A stretch of DNA of 64,000 bases from Nageia nagi (taxonomy: Eukaryota; Pinophyta): contig JBITNC010000001.1 of NCBI GenBank assembly GCA_050084985.1, positions 1,054,001-1,118,000 on the forward strand, given 5' to 3'. This document shows, one piece after another, positions 22,835-34,100 of the stretch. The translations under genes were made by a program, and so were the position numbers. The notes below the pieces were generated by a model. It made no database searches, was not told where the DNA came from, and was given only the letters and a program-made list of their open reading frames with translations. Within the stretch, counting starts at the first letter, position 1; each line of letters starts with the position of its first letter.

Positions 22835-23240
22835 CATTATTGCCCAGTTCATTTGTACTTCTTGAGGTAGTGATATACTTGTATGTGATAGTGCTAGTGT
22901 AAAAACAGGTTTAAAAGGTACTCTTAATTTGTCGGTTTAGCTGGAGAGCAGTTTTTTTTTACCACTAATGATTTCTGTGCCAATATATCATTTACCAAAA
23001 AGTTGAATGCTTGATGTCTGTTACTCACATTTCTGTTTTATTGCTTAGTTCATTTTCACTTCTTGATGTAGTGGAGGACTTGCATGTGACAGTGCTAGTA
23101 TAAACTAGGTTTAAAAAGTACTTTAAATCTGTGGGTTTAGTTGCAGAGTAGTGCTTTATTTTTTTACAAATAGCAATTTCTATGTCTCTATGTCATACGG
23201 GTCTTTTATCACTGACAGACCAAAATGCTTGATGTTTTTT
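22835..23240 (+). repeat. tandem duplication, unit about 200 bp
   Basis: Two diverged copies are offset by about 201 bp. Each contains TTATTGCYYAGTTCATTT, CACTTCTTGA.GTAGTG, GACAGTGCTAGT-like, AGGTTTAAAA.GTACT and TTGAATGCTTGATG-like segments. It is noncoding and lies in the inferred intron. Confidence 0.6.
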
Positions 23241-23639
23241 TACTAATTCATTGTCTGAAGAGGTCTATTTCAATGAAATAGTGCAGGAGAATCTACATAG
23301 AAAATTATGCAATATGAACTTGGAACAAAGATTCCCGTTGGGTTTCACTAGGAAGCAATGCTATAATATTTGGGTTCATAAATGTTTTTGAGTAGTCAAA
23401 AGAGCCAACAATATTTTCATGTTTTCTAGTTTGTTATAATGCACAGTGTTTGTAGAAATTAGTTTTTTGTAGGTGAGTTTATTTGAGCTTTGCTAGTGAA
23501 TTTCATCACTCAAGCATGTGTACGATCAAAGTAAATTCCAATCTGAGTTCTCCCTTTATCATGAATAAGCTTGGTTGAGCTCTCATTTTTGAAAAGCAAT
23601 AATATCACCCTTTTTTATCAATCAAGAAGCAACATTATT

Positions 23640-24700
23640 GAAAATGAAGAATTGACACTTAAAGAACAGCAAAACATGTGCAATATTGTCATCTTCCAAG
23701 CTGATAAAGGGAATGCGACAACATGTAACTACAAGAAATTCAACTGTAATCCCGTCAACAGAATCACGAGCCATACAAGAAAGGCCATTAAAAAACTCAT
23801 CATTGCAGAATGACACTAAGAAAAGATTGATACCAAGTTTGGCCATGGTACGTATGATATATTAGGCTTTGAAAATCCACAAAGAAGGTGTCCATGTTAG
23901 GCCTATCTTTGAAACCATAAATTCTCTTTGATGTATGGACTTTCCAAATTTTTTGCTGAGGAAAACTGAAAGATTTAGAGGGCCATTCATTGTCGTTTAC
24001 AAATAACTAGGAACATTTTGTTGATAAGATCAAGAATCTCAATGTCAAAGAATTGAACATGTTTACAATTTTGAAAGATACCTATGGATGAATCGCTCAG
24101 CGTCATCTCGAGCCTAATAGACCAAGAAACTATGGATCTGTACATACTACATTTACAGACCATGTTCTTTGCATTTCAAGGTGAGTTCTATGAAATGATT
24201 CCTTGGATTTATGATGGGTTCACCTCTCTCTTCCAGAGTTGCAAACTTATATATGGAATGGTATGAAAAGAAGGTTCTCGAGTTCTTTCTCTGAAAACTG
24301 GATTGGTGGTTTAGAATCTTAGATATGTAGATAATACCAACACAAACTGGGCACATGGGAAAGCACACTGAAATATTTCCATAAACTCCCTTATTCTATT
24401 AATGAAAACATTCAGTTTTCCAAGGTGATAGAGAATAACAATACTATTCCCATTCTTCGATGTACTGGTCTACAAAAAACATGATGGTAGGTTATCACAT
24501 AAAGCTTACTGGAGTAAAGACAAACACGGGCATATATTCTACTGCCTCTTTGCACCATCATTACTCCTGAAAAGTGGTGGTTCTTAACACACTTGCTACT
24601 TGGGTTTTCAGGATTCAGAGAAAGAGTACAAAGATGAGGCAAAAACCCATCTGAGTGATTTCCTGAAGGAAAATGGCTGCACCACTAGGGAGATCAACAC
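23640..24700 (+). pseudogene. Penelope-like reverse transcriptase remnant
   Basis: Motifs read along the + strand are IVIFQADKGNATT (23688-23726; family IVILPADKGNATV) and ALKIHKEGVHVRPIFETINS (23866-23925; family KIHK-G-P-RPI). Then come FVDKIKNLNVKEL (24020-24058) and MDESLSVISSLID (24084). FFAFQGEFYEMIPWIYDGF occurs at 24168. The catalytic box reads RYVDNTNTNWAHG at 24321-24359, with the second Asp changed to Asn. FFDVLVYKKHDG (24452-24488), HKAYWSKDKHGH and EEYKDEAKTHLSDFL-like sequence follow. The whole path needs several frame changes. Confidence 0.85.
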
Positions 24701-24839
24701 GGTGCAAAGCAGATAATGGTAAAGACAAGCAAAGAACGGATCCCTGATAATATGACCCATATGTGGGTAGGTACAGATAGCCAATATTGTGAAGAAGCAC
24801 AGATCAAAACCTTCTTTCTTTCCCCAAATAATCTTGAAA

Positions 24840-25170
24840 GCAACTTTAGCTCAGTGAAGGATCCAGTGGACATACTTCCATGCAAAGGGATATTCAAGAT
24901 CATTTGTGGATAGGGAACACATCACATTCGTGAAACAGCAGGTTCATCCAGGCCAGAGTCAAGGAACATTGTGGTGATCTATAAAATAACAGAATTGATA
25001 AGTTTGCTGTTGCGAAACATGTGAACAAAACAAAACATCACGTTAGGTCATGAGGAAATGCTTGACAGGTGTGATAATTTCCAAGAACGAAGAATTAGAG
25101 AGGCTCTTAAGATCAAGCTCAATCGTAGCAACATTAATAGATACCAAACTCTTAGCTACCTATCAGAGAG
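24840..25170 (+). pseudogene. GIY-YIG endonuclease remnant of the Penelope-like element
   Basis: SSVKDPVDILPCKGIFKIICG (24850-24910) aligns with the start of Penelope endonucleases (P-V-x-x-I-P-C-x-C-G). HHIRETAGSS stands where YIGETGRS is expected. Farther on, HEEMLDRCDNFQERRIREAL then KIKLNRSNINR matches the C-terminal R-x-x-E-A-x-x-I and N-x-N region. A stop and frame change separate the halves. The endonuclease nicked target DNA to start reverse transcription. Confidence 0.75.
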
Positions 25171-25364
25171 GCTCTATAAAATAACAGAATTGATAAATTC
25201 GCTATTGCGAAACATGTGAACAAAACAAAACATCACGTTAGGTCATGAGGAAATGCTTGACAGGTGTGATAATTTTGAAGAATGATTAATTAGAGAGGCT
25301 CTTAAGATCAAACTCAATCATAACAACATTAATAGATACCAAACGCTTAGCTACCTATCAGAGA
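24979..25364 (+). repeat. 195-bp tandem duplication of the endonuclease 3' segment
   Basis: Two direct copies, 24979-25173 and 25174-25364, have period 195 and about 95% identity by eye. Each begins CTATAAAATAACAGAATTGATAA and ends CTTAGCTACCTATCAGAGA. Both encode the HEEMLDRCDNF ... IREALKIKLN ... NINRYQTLSYLSE segment. The high identity means the duplication is much younger than the element's decay, or was homogenised. Confidence 0.9.
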
Positions 25365-25370
25365 ATTAAT

Positions 25371-27209
25371 CCACAAACAAAGAAATAAATATGAAAATCC
25401 ATATCATCAATGGTATGCATTAAAATATAGATATTTATGCAGACCTTAATTTTTGAAAATTATGGTTACCATACCTATACACAGGGAGGGGTTATCTTAA
25501 TTTTCTTCATTCTTTTGTGCCGACAATGGTTCCCATGCATTGCACCGAAAATATTAATCCTTAGAACCTTGACTTAAGTTGTCAAAAAACTGTAAATGAA
25601 ATTTAATTATTAACTATATGTGTATATGTTGACAACACGTACTTCAATCACTTTATATTCTTGTCTTCTGCACTAAAGTTTGAATCTGTAGTTGGTATTT
25701 TTTTTTCTTATTTATGATACATTTCATTTAGCTTAGGTCTTCAATTTATGATTAATGATAATTTCCGTTGTCTTTGATGACTGTCAGCCCCCATTTTTGC
25801 TGTCCATTCGAGAATATAAATTTACTAATAAGTTATGTAATAAATCTTGTAACAGTTTATGCTGCTATTTTGATATATGTCATACATATTGTAATTTTTC
25901 ATGCTACTTTCGATATATTCTAGGCACACTGGAAAGTTTGTTCTGGTTTGCATCTAATGTAGTCCATTAATACTTCTTGCCTCTACATTCCGTTCAAATT
26001 GGCCATGTGAAACTGTGAACTTATTGTTTATATAATATAAAAGACCATCAAAATCAGATTAACATTTTTCATATCGAAGGGTTTGGCATTGGTATAGCGC
26101 AAAGGAGCTTTACTCTGAAATGGATCAACTTTACAACAAAAGCTGTAATCGGTGACTCATACTACTTTAAATCAAAAGAGACTGATTCTTAATCATTTGG
26201 AAGGATGGTTGTTGGAATGGAAAGATTGGTCAAGAATGTCAGTCTGAATCAAAGATGACCAATTCTTGAACCTTTTGGAGCTTTGATTAAAAACAGCATT
26301 TCAAATGCATTTTGTGGATTTATTACAGTGAAAAGGAGCATAACAGGGAAAGAATTGTATGATAAAAGAAATGCAAAGATATTTGAATCACATCCAGGCT
26401 TATAGGCACATTGTTTCTTTTTAATATTTATTAAAATTCCCTTTCATAGAGAGTACTTGCCTTTAGAGCTGCAGAACTTGTGTTCTCTAAGTCATGTTTA
26501 CTTACATTTAGATTAGGTTAAAATTTAAATGTTATACACATATTTTTAAATTTACAGTTGAGTTTTATTAATCATTTAATCTTCTAAAACTTACTAATAT
26601 AATACTGAAAATTTAAGTGTTTTTGGTATAAATTAGCATGTTATAGATTTCAATAAAGTGATGAGAAATGAATAGTTTGAGTCACTTACTGCTATTGGTG
26701 AAGAAGAATCGATTTGTCTGGGTATTTAAAATTGCATTTGTGAAAATAAAATGTTGTCAGTTAGGGATATGTGTCAATTTTGGAGCTTTTCATGTGTTCT
26801 TTACTGAAGATTTTTGGAGGAATTATTATGCTTTGGAGGTCAAATTCATAAGCAGACAATGTGGAGTATTTAGTTGACAATTCACATTCTATGGCCTTTT
26901 TGTACCTTATGAAAACTGCCAATATGTATGTAAGAATGAATATATGATTGTCAACCACAACAAGACTGATTATAGGGAACTCTTTTATATGAAAATTTGT
27001 GAGAGTATGCTAGAAGAAAGAAATGTCATCATAGAATAGTTTGTTCTTTCATAGGAGACATGCCACATGGTTGGAAATGCTCTAACTTGAAGAAACTTCT
27101 AGAATGGTCAAATAAATTCAATGTATTATCTCGGTGCTTTTAAAGGACCAAATATTTGGTTAATTTTAGCACAACTTGTGAAATCCAATATTCAATATAC
27201 AAACAAGCT
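25371..27209. other. intron-like stretch, nothing identified
   Basis: No supported frame or element end. The stretch just after 25371 may include the 3' UTR of the Penelope-like element. Frames of 65-71 codons around 25755-26960 are AT-rich and match nothing I recognise. Confidence 0.35.
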
Positions 27210-27400
27210 TGTTCTTAGGAATATTATATCATGATTAGTGTTGTTTGTCTAGATCCAGTTATGGATATTCTGTGAAATGTCTATTGGAGAAGATTACAAC
27301 TGAGTTGGTGGTAATAACAAACTCTTTACTCTATAAATAAGCCGTTCATGATAATGCAGATATTGTAGTTTAAAATCTTTATCATAGTTTAAATCTGATA
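27210..27400 (+). repeat. 5' LTR of short element
   Basis: It starts TGTTCTTAGGAATATTATATC and ends AAATCTGATA just before the PBS. TATAAATAA lies at about 27333-27341. Compared with the 3' LTR it has about 20 extra bases near the end ('atcatagtttaaatctg' repeat of a short phrase). Confidence 0.75.
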
Positions 27401-27412
27401 TGGTATCATAGC
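27401..27412 (+). promoter_or_regulatory. primer binding site of short LTR element
   Basis: TGGTATCATAGC differs by one base from the initiator-Met tRNA complement TGGTATCAGAGC. It sits immediately after the left terminal repeat, as expected for tRNA-primed reverse transcription. Confidence 0.8.
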
Positions 27413-28424
27413 TAGTCGGAGGATTTGGTGTTGACTCTTGGTGCAGATCTTGGAAGCTATTTTGCCCACTATGGCAGAATCTTTGTGGAGAATTCTTTGG
27501 TGTTTTTGACAATGTAGAATTAATCTCTGATAAAAGCGAACACATTCACAATCAGAACATCCACGTCTTGGCGGCTGATTTATGTTTTTGGAAAATCTCT
27601 GTTGAGAACGACAAGAAAGCTGTCCTCCACCTTGATGCAGGCCTCCTCAAGGAATGGATTCAGTTGCTCATTTAAGAAGCAACAACACACGCAGGTTTTT
27701 CACCCAGACCTGATTGTATAAATATCTTCGACTAGAAATCTAATCTTTCCTCATCTATGATCTCCTCTCTCCCATTGAAGTACATACTGAGCTCGGTGTT
27801 AACCTCTTGCTCTTTGGGATGCTTGTAACACGCAAAGTCCACCAGAGAATAATTTCAGCAAGTTCGTTTGCTATGGATTCATAGCACCACGACTATTCCA
27901 CCTCTTACAATGTCACCACCATTGTCTACCTCAATTCCATGTGACCTTTTTAGGAGGCTCACCAGCTTGCAGGCCTTGGCCCTAAACGATAATCCCTTCA
28001 CCCCATGGTCCATACCTGATGGTCTCGACAATGACATAACACTCGTCAAGCTAAGCAATTGGGTATTTTCTCCCTTAACGATAAGTTGGATGAACTTTGC
28101 ATTTATTGGCTTGGGGATGAGGTATTTTCAATTTGTGATGTTGTTGCCAACAATTTGTAGAGACTCAATGAAGAGTTTGGACAAGAATCTTCTTTGCCAA
28201 TAATGCTGGGGTCATGGGTTGGGTCCTTGCTTTTTTTGGGGATGTGTTGGTCAATCTGCAGAGGCTGATATGGTATCTCTTTAACATTATCCCACGTGTG
28301 AAACGAGACATACTCTCAAGATACTTAAAATCTCTATTAAGTATTTGTTTTGTTAGTGAAGTTAGAAAAACGCATGCTCATTCTTTTATTACAATTTTTT
28401 AAAATCAAATATGGGTATTAAAAT

Positions 28425-28529
28425 CCATGGATGGGATGCATTTGTCCCTATCCTTGGTTCCATGGGTGGGATGTATTTGTCCCTATCCTTGGTTCCATGG
28501 ATAGGATGTATTTGTCTCTATCCTTCGAT
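28425..28529 (+). repeat. 35-bp tandem repeat, three copies
   Basis: Three consecutive 35-bp units start at 28425, 28460 and 28495. The core is CCATGGATGGGATGCATTTG then TCCCTATCCTTGGTT. They differ at a few positions. They lie within the short LTR element, upstream of its 3' LTR. Confidence 0.9.
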
Positions 28530-28711
28530 AAAAATCCATTAAGGCGAGTCCTGCTGAAGAAGCATAGTGAGGCCAGTTCCACTATTGCTTATCATGAATA
28601 GATGTGTATGTTCCTATTCATACCTTGTATGTTGATGAACTATTATGTGTATTCATCAAGTAGTTATTAGCTTACGTATCCCTGTTTGGATAATGATGTA
28701 ATAAGGGAGGG

Positions 28712-28882
28712 TGTTAGGAATATTACATCATGATTAGTGGTATTTGTCTAGATCCAGTCATGGATCTTCCATTAAATGTCTGTTGGAGAAAGATTACGAC
28801 CGAGTTGGTTGTAATAACAAACTCCTTACTGTATAAATAAGTTGTTCATGATAATGCAGATATCAGAATTTAAAATCTGATA
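28712..28882 (+). repeat. 3' LTR of short element
   Basis: It starts TGTTAGGAATATTACATC after the purine tract ATAAGGGAGGG and ends TTTAAAATCTGATA. TATAAATAA occurs at about 28833. It resembles the 5' LTR over its length with scattered substitutions, so the insertion is not recent. Confidence 0.75.
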
Positions 28883-30978
28883 CGTGTCAATTAGAGGTTA
28901 ATTTATATGGTACTCCATAATTCTTTAATAAAAGTGGAAGTCTTGACTATAGTTCATCTGTTTCAAAGTTCAGACATAACCTATAATGAAATCTCTATGT
29001 CTTTACATGGATCGTCAATCATTCAAATGCTCTGAGTAGCCACTCATACAGTCAGGTATTTCATTATTGTTGGTTTTGTAAGGAGTTTGATGTATTGTAA
29101 TGAAGTGTTGGCTGTTATAACTAGTTAGAAATTGGAGTTGTGTGATAGGTTCAGTAACTGGGTAAAAGCTCCTTTTAAACATTTAAATCTGTAACAGTGA
29201 TAGCCATGTTTTTGTTTGTGCATGTGATTGCAAATCTTGAATCATTAGGAGCTGTCTACGGTTAACCACATTTGAAACTTGGTAGTATATACCTTTTCAC
29301 AAAGGGCTTCTGGTGATCTTGCTTAAAATGTTTTTAGATCGAGGATTGGGCATAGTTTTTTATCAGCATTGAAAAGGGCACTCAATACCAACCTTGGATG
29401 CAATTTTTAGACATCTTTATTAAAGGCTTGAGAAGGTATGAAGGTTGGGCTGATATGGGAAAAATATGGCAAAAGAAAAAAAATCCAGTTGTCATGAATA
29501 ATGTACATAATATTTGTATTATTAGTTTGCTCTTATCATTTTTACATAATCAATTTGATATTCTTGTTACATGTAAATATCACGTTTTGTATATATTTTT
29601 CTTGTCACATGTGAATATCACGTTTTGTATATATTTTTTTAACCTTTGCTCAAAACTTTCTAAGACTCTGAGTGTCGATTTTGGTTACTAAATGGAGTAA
29701 CAATAATGGTCCCAAGTGCGCTTCTGCTGCTGCTCGGCTGAATTGGTCATGGTGAGTTTCCACAATGAAGTCAATCCTGAAAGTGTGCACAAACAGTGGG
29801 TGCCTGAGTTTTCCCTCTTTTGGATTCAAATCTGTCATCTTGACTGCCTCATCCCTCCCCATGCCTGGCCTTGAATGTGTTTGAGCCTTGCTTGTTTGGT
29901 TATCTAAATCTTCCAATTACAATTGCTTGGATCATAAAAATTGTTGTATACTTGTCCTATTTCCATTTTGCATGACTCCTGACCTCATCTGCTACTTCCT
30001 TATTCGATAATAGTTTTCACCTCATGGACATGCCCAGGTCTGCTGTAGATAAGGAATCTTTGATCTTTACCACCCTTCTTGCCACTACTTCCGAAATTGC
30101 CAGTTTCCGCTTTGATTTTGACCGTCTCCATTGTGGCAGACCTGTCCTTGGAGACTCAGGTGTTTCTTTCATTCCAGATATGCTACATTATCATGGGCAA
30201 GGGGGCCTTCTTTTGAAAATTTCTTTTCCAGATTTTTCTTTAGATGCTACCAACGAGTGAGTAAAGATTTTGGGTCATAGGCGATGACCCAATTTAGCTC
30301 AAATTTGTTTATCAAATATGTCTATATCTGCCATTTGATTCACAGATGATTTCTACTTTGAAAGTTTCAGCTGCAGAGCAACACAAGGGCTAATTGGTAG
30401 GACCTTTAAACCCAATCTTGTTGAATCTGTCTTGCACAGAGCTCTCTTTTGGGTGGTCACCAAAAGAAATTAATATTTTGAATGTTTGAACTACCCACCT
30501 CCTCAAATCTTCATAATATTATAAATCTCATTTCTCCTTTCTCCTTCTCCTTTCTCATGAGTTCCACAAATTTCATAACTCATGGAACAAAAATTTGATT
30601 CCTGTGATCTTGGATGAAGGCACCCACAATCCAACTTTGATGTAATTTGTAACTTTGCTGGTGAATGAAGAGTGCCTTTTCTGAGGGTTTGCCTTTTTAA
30701 CCTTAACTAAGGAAATATGCTTGTTTTTTCTTGGAGAATTTCAGTTTTGAGAGTAGTTTTATGATTTCTTGCTACCCTGTTCCTTAATAGTGCAGATAGA
30801 TTTCAGAATATCGGAGATTCATGTGTAAATATACTCAAGGAGTAATCATTTTATTGAGGTAGGTTTTATAGCACGAGAATATTGCCTTTTTGTGGATTAA
30901 AGTTTTTGTGAAAATGTGCAAGTCTATCTAAATCTAGTAAGTGATGTGAATTGACACATTTGTATATTGTGTTGACAG
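28883..30978. other. intron-like stretch with a coding-looking but unidentified segment
   Basis: A 38-bp direct repeat lies at 29563-29638. From 29690 to 30270 the composition is richer, and both strands have short open frames (+ 30024-30260, minus 29916-29650). I recognise no motif. A decayed retroelement coding segment is possible. The rest is T-rich. Confidence 0.35.
29563..29638 (+). repeat. 38-bp direct repeat, two copies
   Basis: Copies at 29563-29600 and 29601-29638 have the core CTTGTYACATGTRAATATCA then CGTTTTGTATATATTTTT and differ at two positions. They are noncoding. Confidence 0.85.
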
Positions 30979-31139
30979 TTCTTGTCGGAAAATGTTGCAT
31001 TAATCAAGACTGAGCTACACAAGGTTGTGATATACTTCGGTAATGGCACAATGTTGTCCAAATGCAAGATGTGGTTTATGAAAATGTTCAATGAGAACAC
31101 CACAAATGCTATCAGAAGTTTTTTAAATGGCCATGGACA
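30979..31139 (+). other. ATG9: ATG9 5' UTR part of the first coding exon
   Basis: A splice acceptor TTGACAG ends at 30978. In the frame that leads into ATG9, a TGA stop lies at 31092-31094 and the first ATG after it is 31140. The codons just before it (FFKWPWT) resemble the basic-aromatic sequence near the N-terminus of plant ATG9. The native start could therefore lie upstream, for example the ATG at 31084 in another frame, if a base is missing in the T run at 31119-31124. Confidence 0.45.
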
Positions 31140-34100
31140 ATGCATCTTACTGGAGATCTAAATGAAGGGCTATTAAGTAGTGTATCCCCGAGATTGAGCT
31201 TTCTGATTATCGTAGGTTACCATGTGATGATATTGAAAGCCCTTTAGATATTCTCAAGGGCGAAAAACAAAAATTGGGACCAATTCCAGATCTTGACCGA
31301 TTTTTTGGTACGTTTATATAGTTATTACTGTGCACATGGGCTTCGGTGTATTGTTATTCGCTGGATTGGTAACAATGCAAGTTTGGGCTTCACTATTGTC
31401 TTTTCGGGAATATGCTTGTTATGTGTCGATTGGCATCGCCTTATAAACCTCAAATGTGGAGCTAATGCAGCTCAATGTGATCTTGGGGAGGTGTTTTTCC
31501 GCAACCATCCTTTAAAGCCTTTTACTTTGTACACTGGGGTGGTTGTTGGATACTTGGGGTTATTTTCTTTATACTGGATATTCTGTTTTCTCATATTCTT
31601 TGCACAGCTGAAAGACACTTTAGATAGCCGTGACTTCTACTGGAAGAGGTATGTTTATTAATGTTCCTACAAATTCGTGAATTGCATTTAAAATAGTTAA
31701 CATATCATTGTGTCTATTCATTGTGCAGCCTTAACATTACAGATCAAGAGTTGCAAAGAATGTCCTGGTCAACTGTTCTGGAAAAGACTATTCTGTTTCA
31801 GAGCATCGAAAGGCTTTGTGTTGTAAAGGATCTGTCAGCACACGATATTGTAATGCGAATCATGCGCAAAGATAATTACTTGATTGGGATGTTGAACAAG
31901 GGTGTGCTTGCAATACCAATTCCTCAGTGGGTTCCTGGTGCTGGTCCAGTTGTTCATCGTGATGCTAATGGCACTGAGTACCGGCTGATGTTGACAAGGA
32001 CACTTGAGTGGATTTTAAATTGGTGCATATTGCAAAATATGTTTGACAGGTTTGAACCTCATCTTTAATTGATAAGATTAATTTATTTTGTAGATTCCAT
32101 CATTCACAAGAAAAAGTTGACTGTGATGTGCATCTCAATACCAAAATTCTCTTTATCATCTTTATGGTGGTTCTGCTAGCAATCTCCTTAATTGGGTTGT
32201 CTATGGGTGTCACAAAAGAGAATATTTTTCTTCAAGTCTTATGTGTCAGGATTCTGCTAGGCACTCTCATATCTCTTTCTGGGGGCTTCTACAACCGCTA
32301 CTTTCCCTGTCTTCTATTTCAACTGTCACATTTGTTGACCAACCTTCAGTATAGAGTCTGGTTTCTCTCTTACCGGCTTGAACCTTTGATATCTAACTTC
32401 TGTGGTACAATATTTGAGGTGGGACATTGACAAGGTTTCTAAATATCTCCTTTCTTGAAGCTGTCCACTTGAGTTTTGTCTTCTTCAGGAGATAGAATGT
32501 AGCATTGCTGATACACCGGAAAAATAGAAAATGCAATGAATCTCCAACCAAAATATGTCCGTACGATTAATCATTAGAGTTTATGTGGAATTGGTTCCTG
32601 TAGTTAGGCAGTCACTGACATCTATTTACAGTTGATAGGAAGAAATCTGAACAAGAAGGGAATATTCTGCTTTGAGCAGTCTAAATGATAAGAATGTGAT
32701 ATCTAACTTCTTTATCCATGGTCTGACTAGACAACCTCTTTCCATTGCTAAGAATTCACCCAATTTTAACTGATATGAAGGACTACTGAGTCAGCCTTCC
32801 TTTTGGCCCCATAAAAGCTTTTACTGGAAAGTCATCGCTGGATTCTTCTTTTTCAAGAATCCCAGCAATTCAAGTTGAATAACATTATTATGTGCAAACA
32901 AGATTTTGGTGCTTTCCATTAAGATCTTCAGTGTCGCCTTAATGATAGATTGTGTGTTTCTTTTCAAAGTGACCCAACTCATCTTCAAAGAGTGTCTTGA
33001 AATATCTTATTTATCCTCACTGGGAGCAGGCCTGGAATTAAATATTTTTATTGATGTTTATCTAGTTTTTGGATGTACAATATTCATGCGGGGAACAGGC
33101 CTCCTTGCCACATTTATATGATACCCAGTGTTATTCTGTGTCAAATTATATATTGTACAATAATATTGTTGAACTTACAAGGTGGATCTTTTTAAAATAC
33201 TAAAATAAGTAAGTAAATTATTATTTTGATGTGCACTCAGAAGACTTCATAATCATCAAATTTTTATAGACTATCAAATGCAAATTCCAGGTCCAGCTGG
33301 TAGTGCCTATTCGTTTTTGTATCCTCATAATGATTGAGTAGAAAAATATGGCAAAATCTTTCAATTTTAAGAATACACGGAATATGCAAGCTCTCTTGCT
33401 ATTTTGTATGGATTATGCATGCTTTAGTATAATTTTGATGCTCTATTTTTCATTTGTATCTGCATTGATATGCTTTTTCACTTAATTTGCACAATGTGAT
33501 TTCAATATTTGAGATATTGTGGTTTACTGAGATTTATGTTATGCAGGAACTTTTTGATCCGAAAAGATTTCATCAATAATCCTGGATTGTTGAGAAGGAG
33601 GCTTAGGCTTGTTGGGTTGCTTATGATTGTTCTGTTGCCATTCCTTGCTATTTTCATGTTAGTATATCACTTTTTAATGCATGCTGAACAGTTCTACAAT
33701 CATCCAAGTACAGCATTCTCAAGAAGGTGGTCTAATTTGGCAAAATGGCTCTTCAGGGACTTCAATGAGGTATTGATGAAAATGTTGCAGTTGGTTTTGA
33801 TCTAAATTTAAATAGAAAGCTTGTTGTGTATGTGTTGCCAGTTAGTTTTTTTTTCATAAACTGTACCATATAGAATGGTTTCAGTATTTACTGAAATGAA
33901 TTGCATATAACTTTATCAAAACTATACTCGAAGCATGATGATTGGCCAGTCCTATTTGCATGGATGAGTTGCCTTCCGTACTTCCTAAGTTAAATATTTG
34001 TGTTTGAAAAGACAGTTTTAAAGCACCAAATTTAGAAGACCATTAATATCTGTCCTATCCTTCAGGAGTTCTTTTTTAAAAAAAAACTTATGACATTACA

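Larger units (their letters stand above)
23570..25370 (+). mobile_element. Penelope-like retroelement (RT plus GIY-YIG endonuclease), degenerate
   Basis: The + strand carries, in order and in several frames, a Penelope-type reverse transcriptase and then a C-terminal GIY-YIG endonuclease remnant. The order RT to linker to endonuclease without LTRs or integrase is diagnostic for endonuclease-bearing Penelope-like elements. Many stops show it is dead. Such elements are typical of animals but have been described in conifers, probably after transfer from arthropods. It lies in the inferred first intron of ATG9, same strand. Confidence 0.8.
27210..28882 (+). mobile_element. short LTR retroelement (about 1.7 kb), non-autonomous
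   Basis: Two similar terminal repeats, 27210-27400 and 28712-28882, enclose 1.3 kb. The left one is followed directly by a primer binding site (27401) and the right one is preceded by a purine tract (28701-28711). The inside has no recognisable gag or pol, only short frames (27868-28203, 28214-28402). The size exceeds a classic TRIM, and it may be an internally deleted copia-type element. No target duplication was found. Confidence 0.75.
22214..30978 (+). other. ATG9: inferred long first intron of ATG9
   Basis: Between the donor at 22213/22214 and an acceptor TTGACAG at 30972-30978 lie 8.8 kb with no host coding sequence. It has the T-rich, mosaic look of a plant intron. It holds a Penelope-like element, a short LTR element and several local duplications. 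If the upstream exon is wrong, this is simply the gene's upstream flank. Confidence 0.35.

Noticed and set aside
30024-30260. 78-codon + strand frame and a minus-strand frame at 29916-29650
   Set aside because: The local composition is richer, but no motif or homology could be recognised. Noted only as an unexplained segment.
32128-32430. 100-codon hydrophobic frame after ATG9 coding exon 2
   Set aside because: It lies within an intron with good GT-AG ends, and the ATG9 sequence continues seamlessly in the next exon. The hydrophobicity reflects T-rich DNA.
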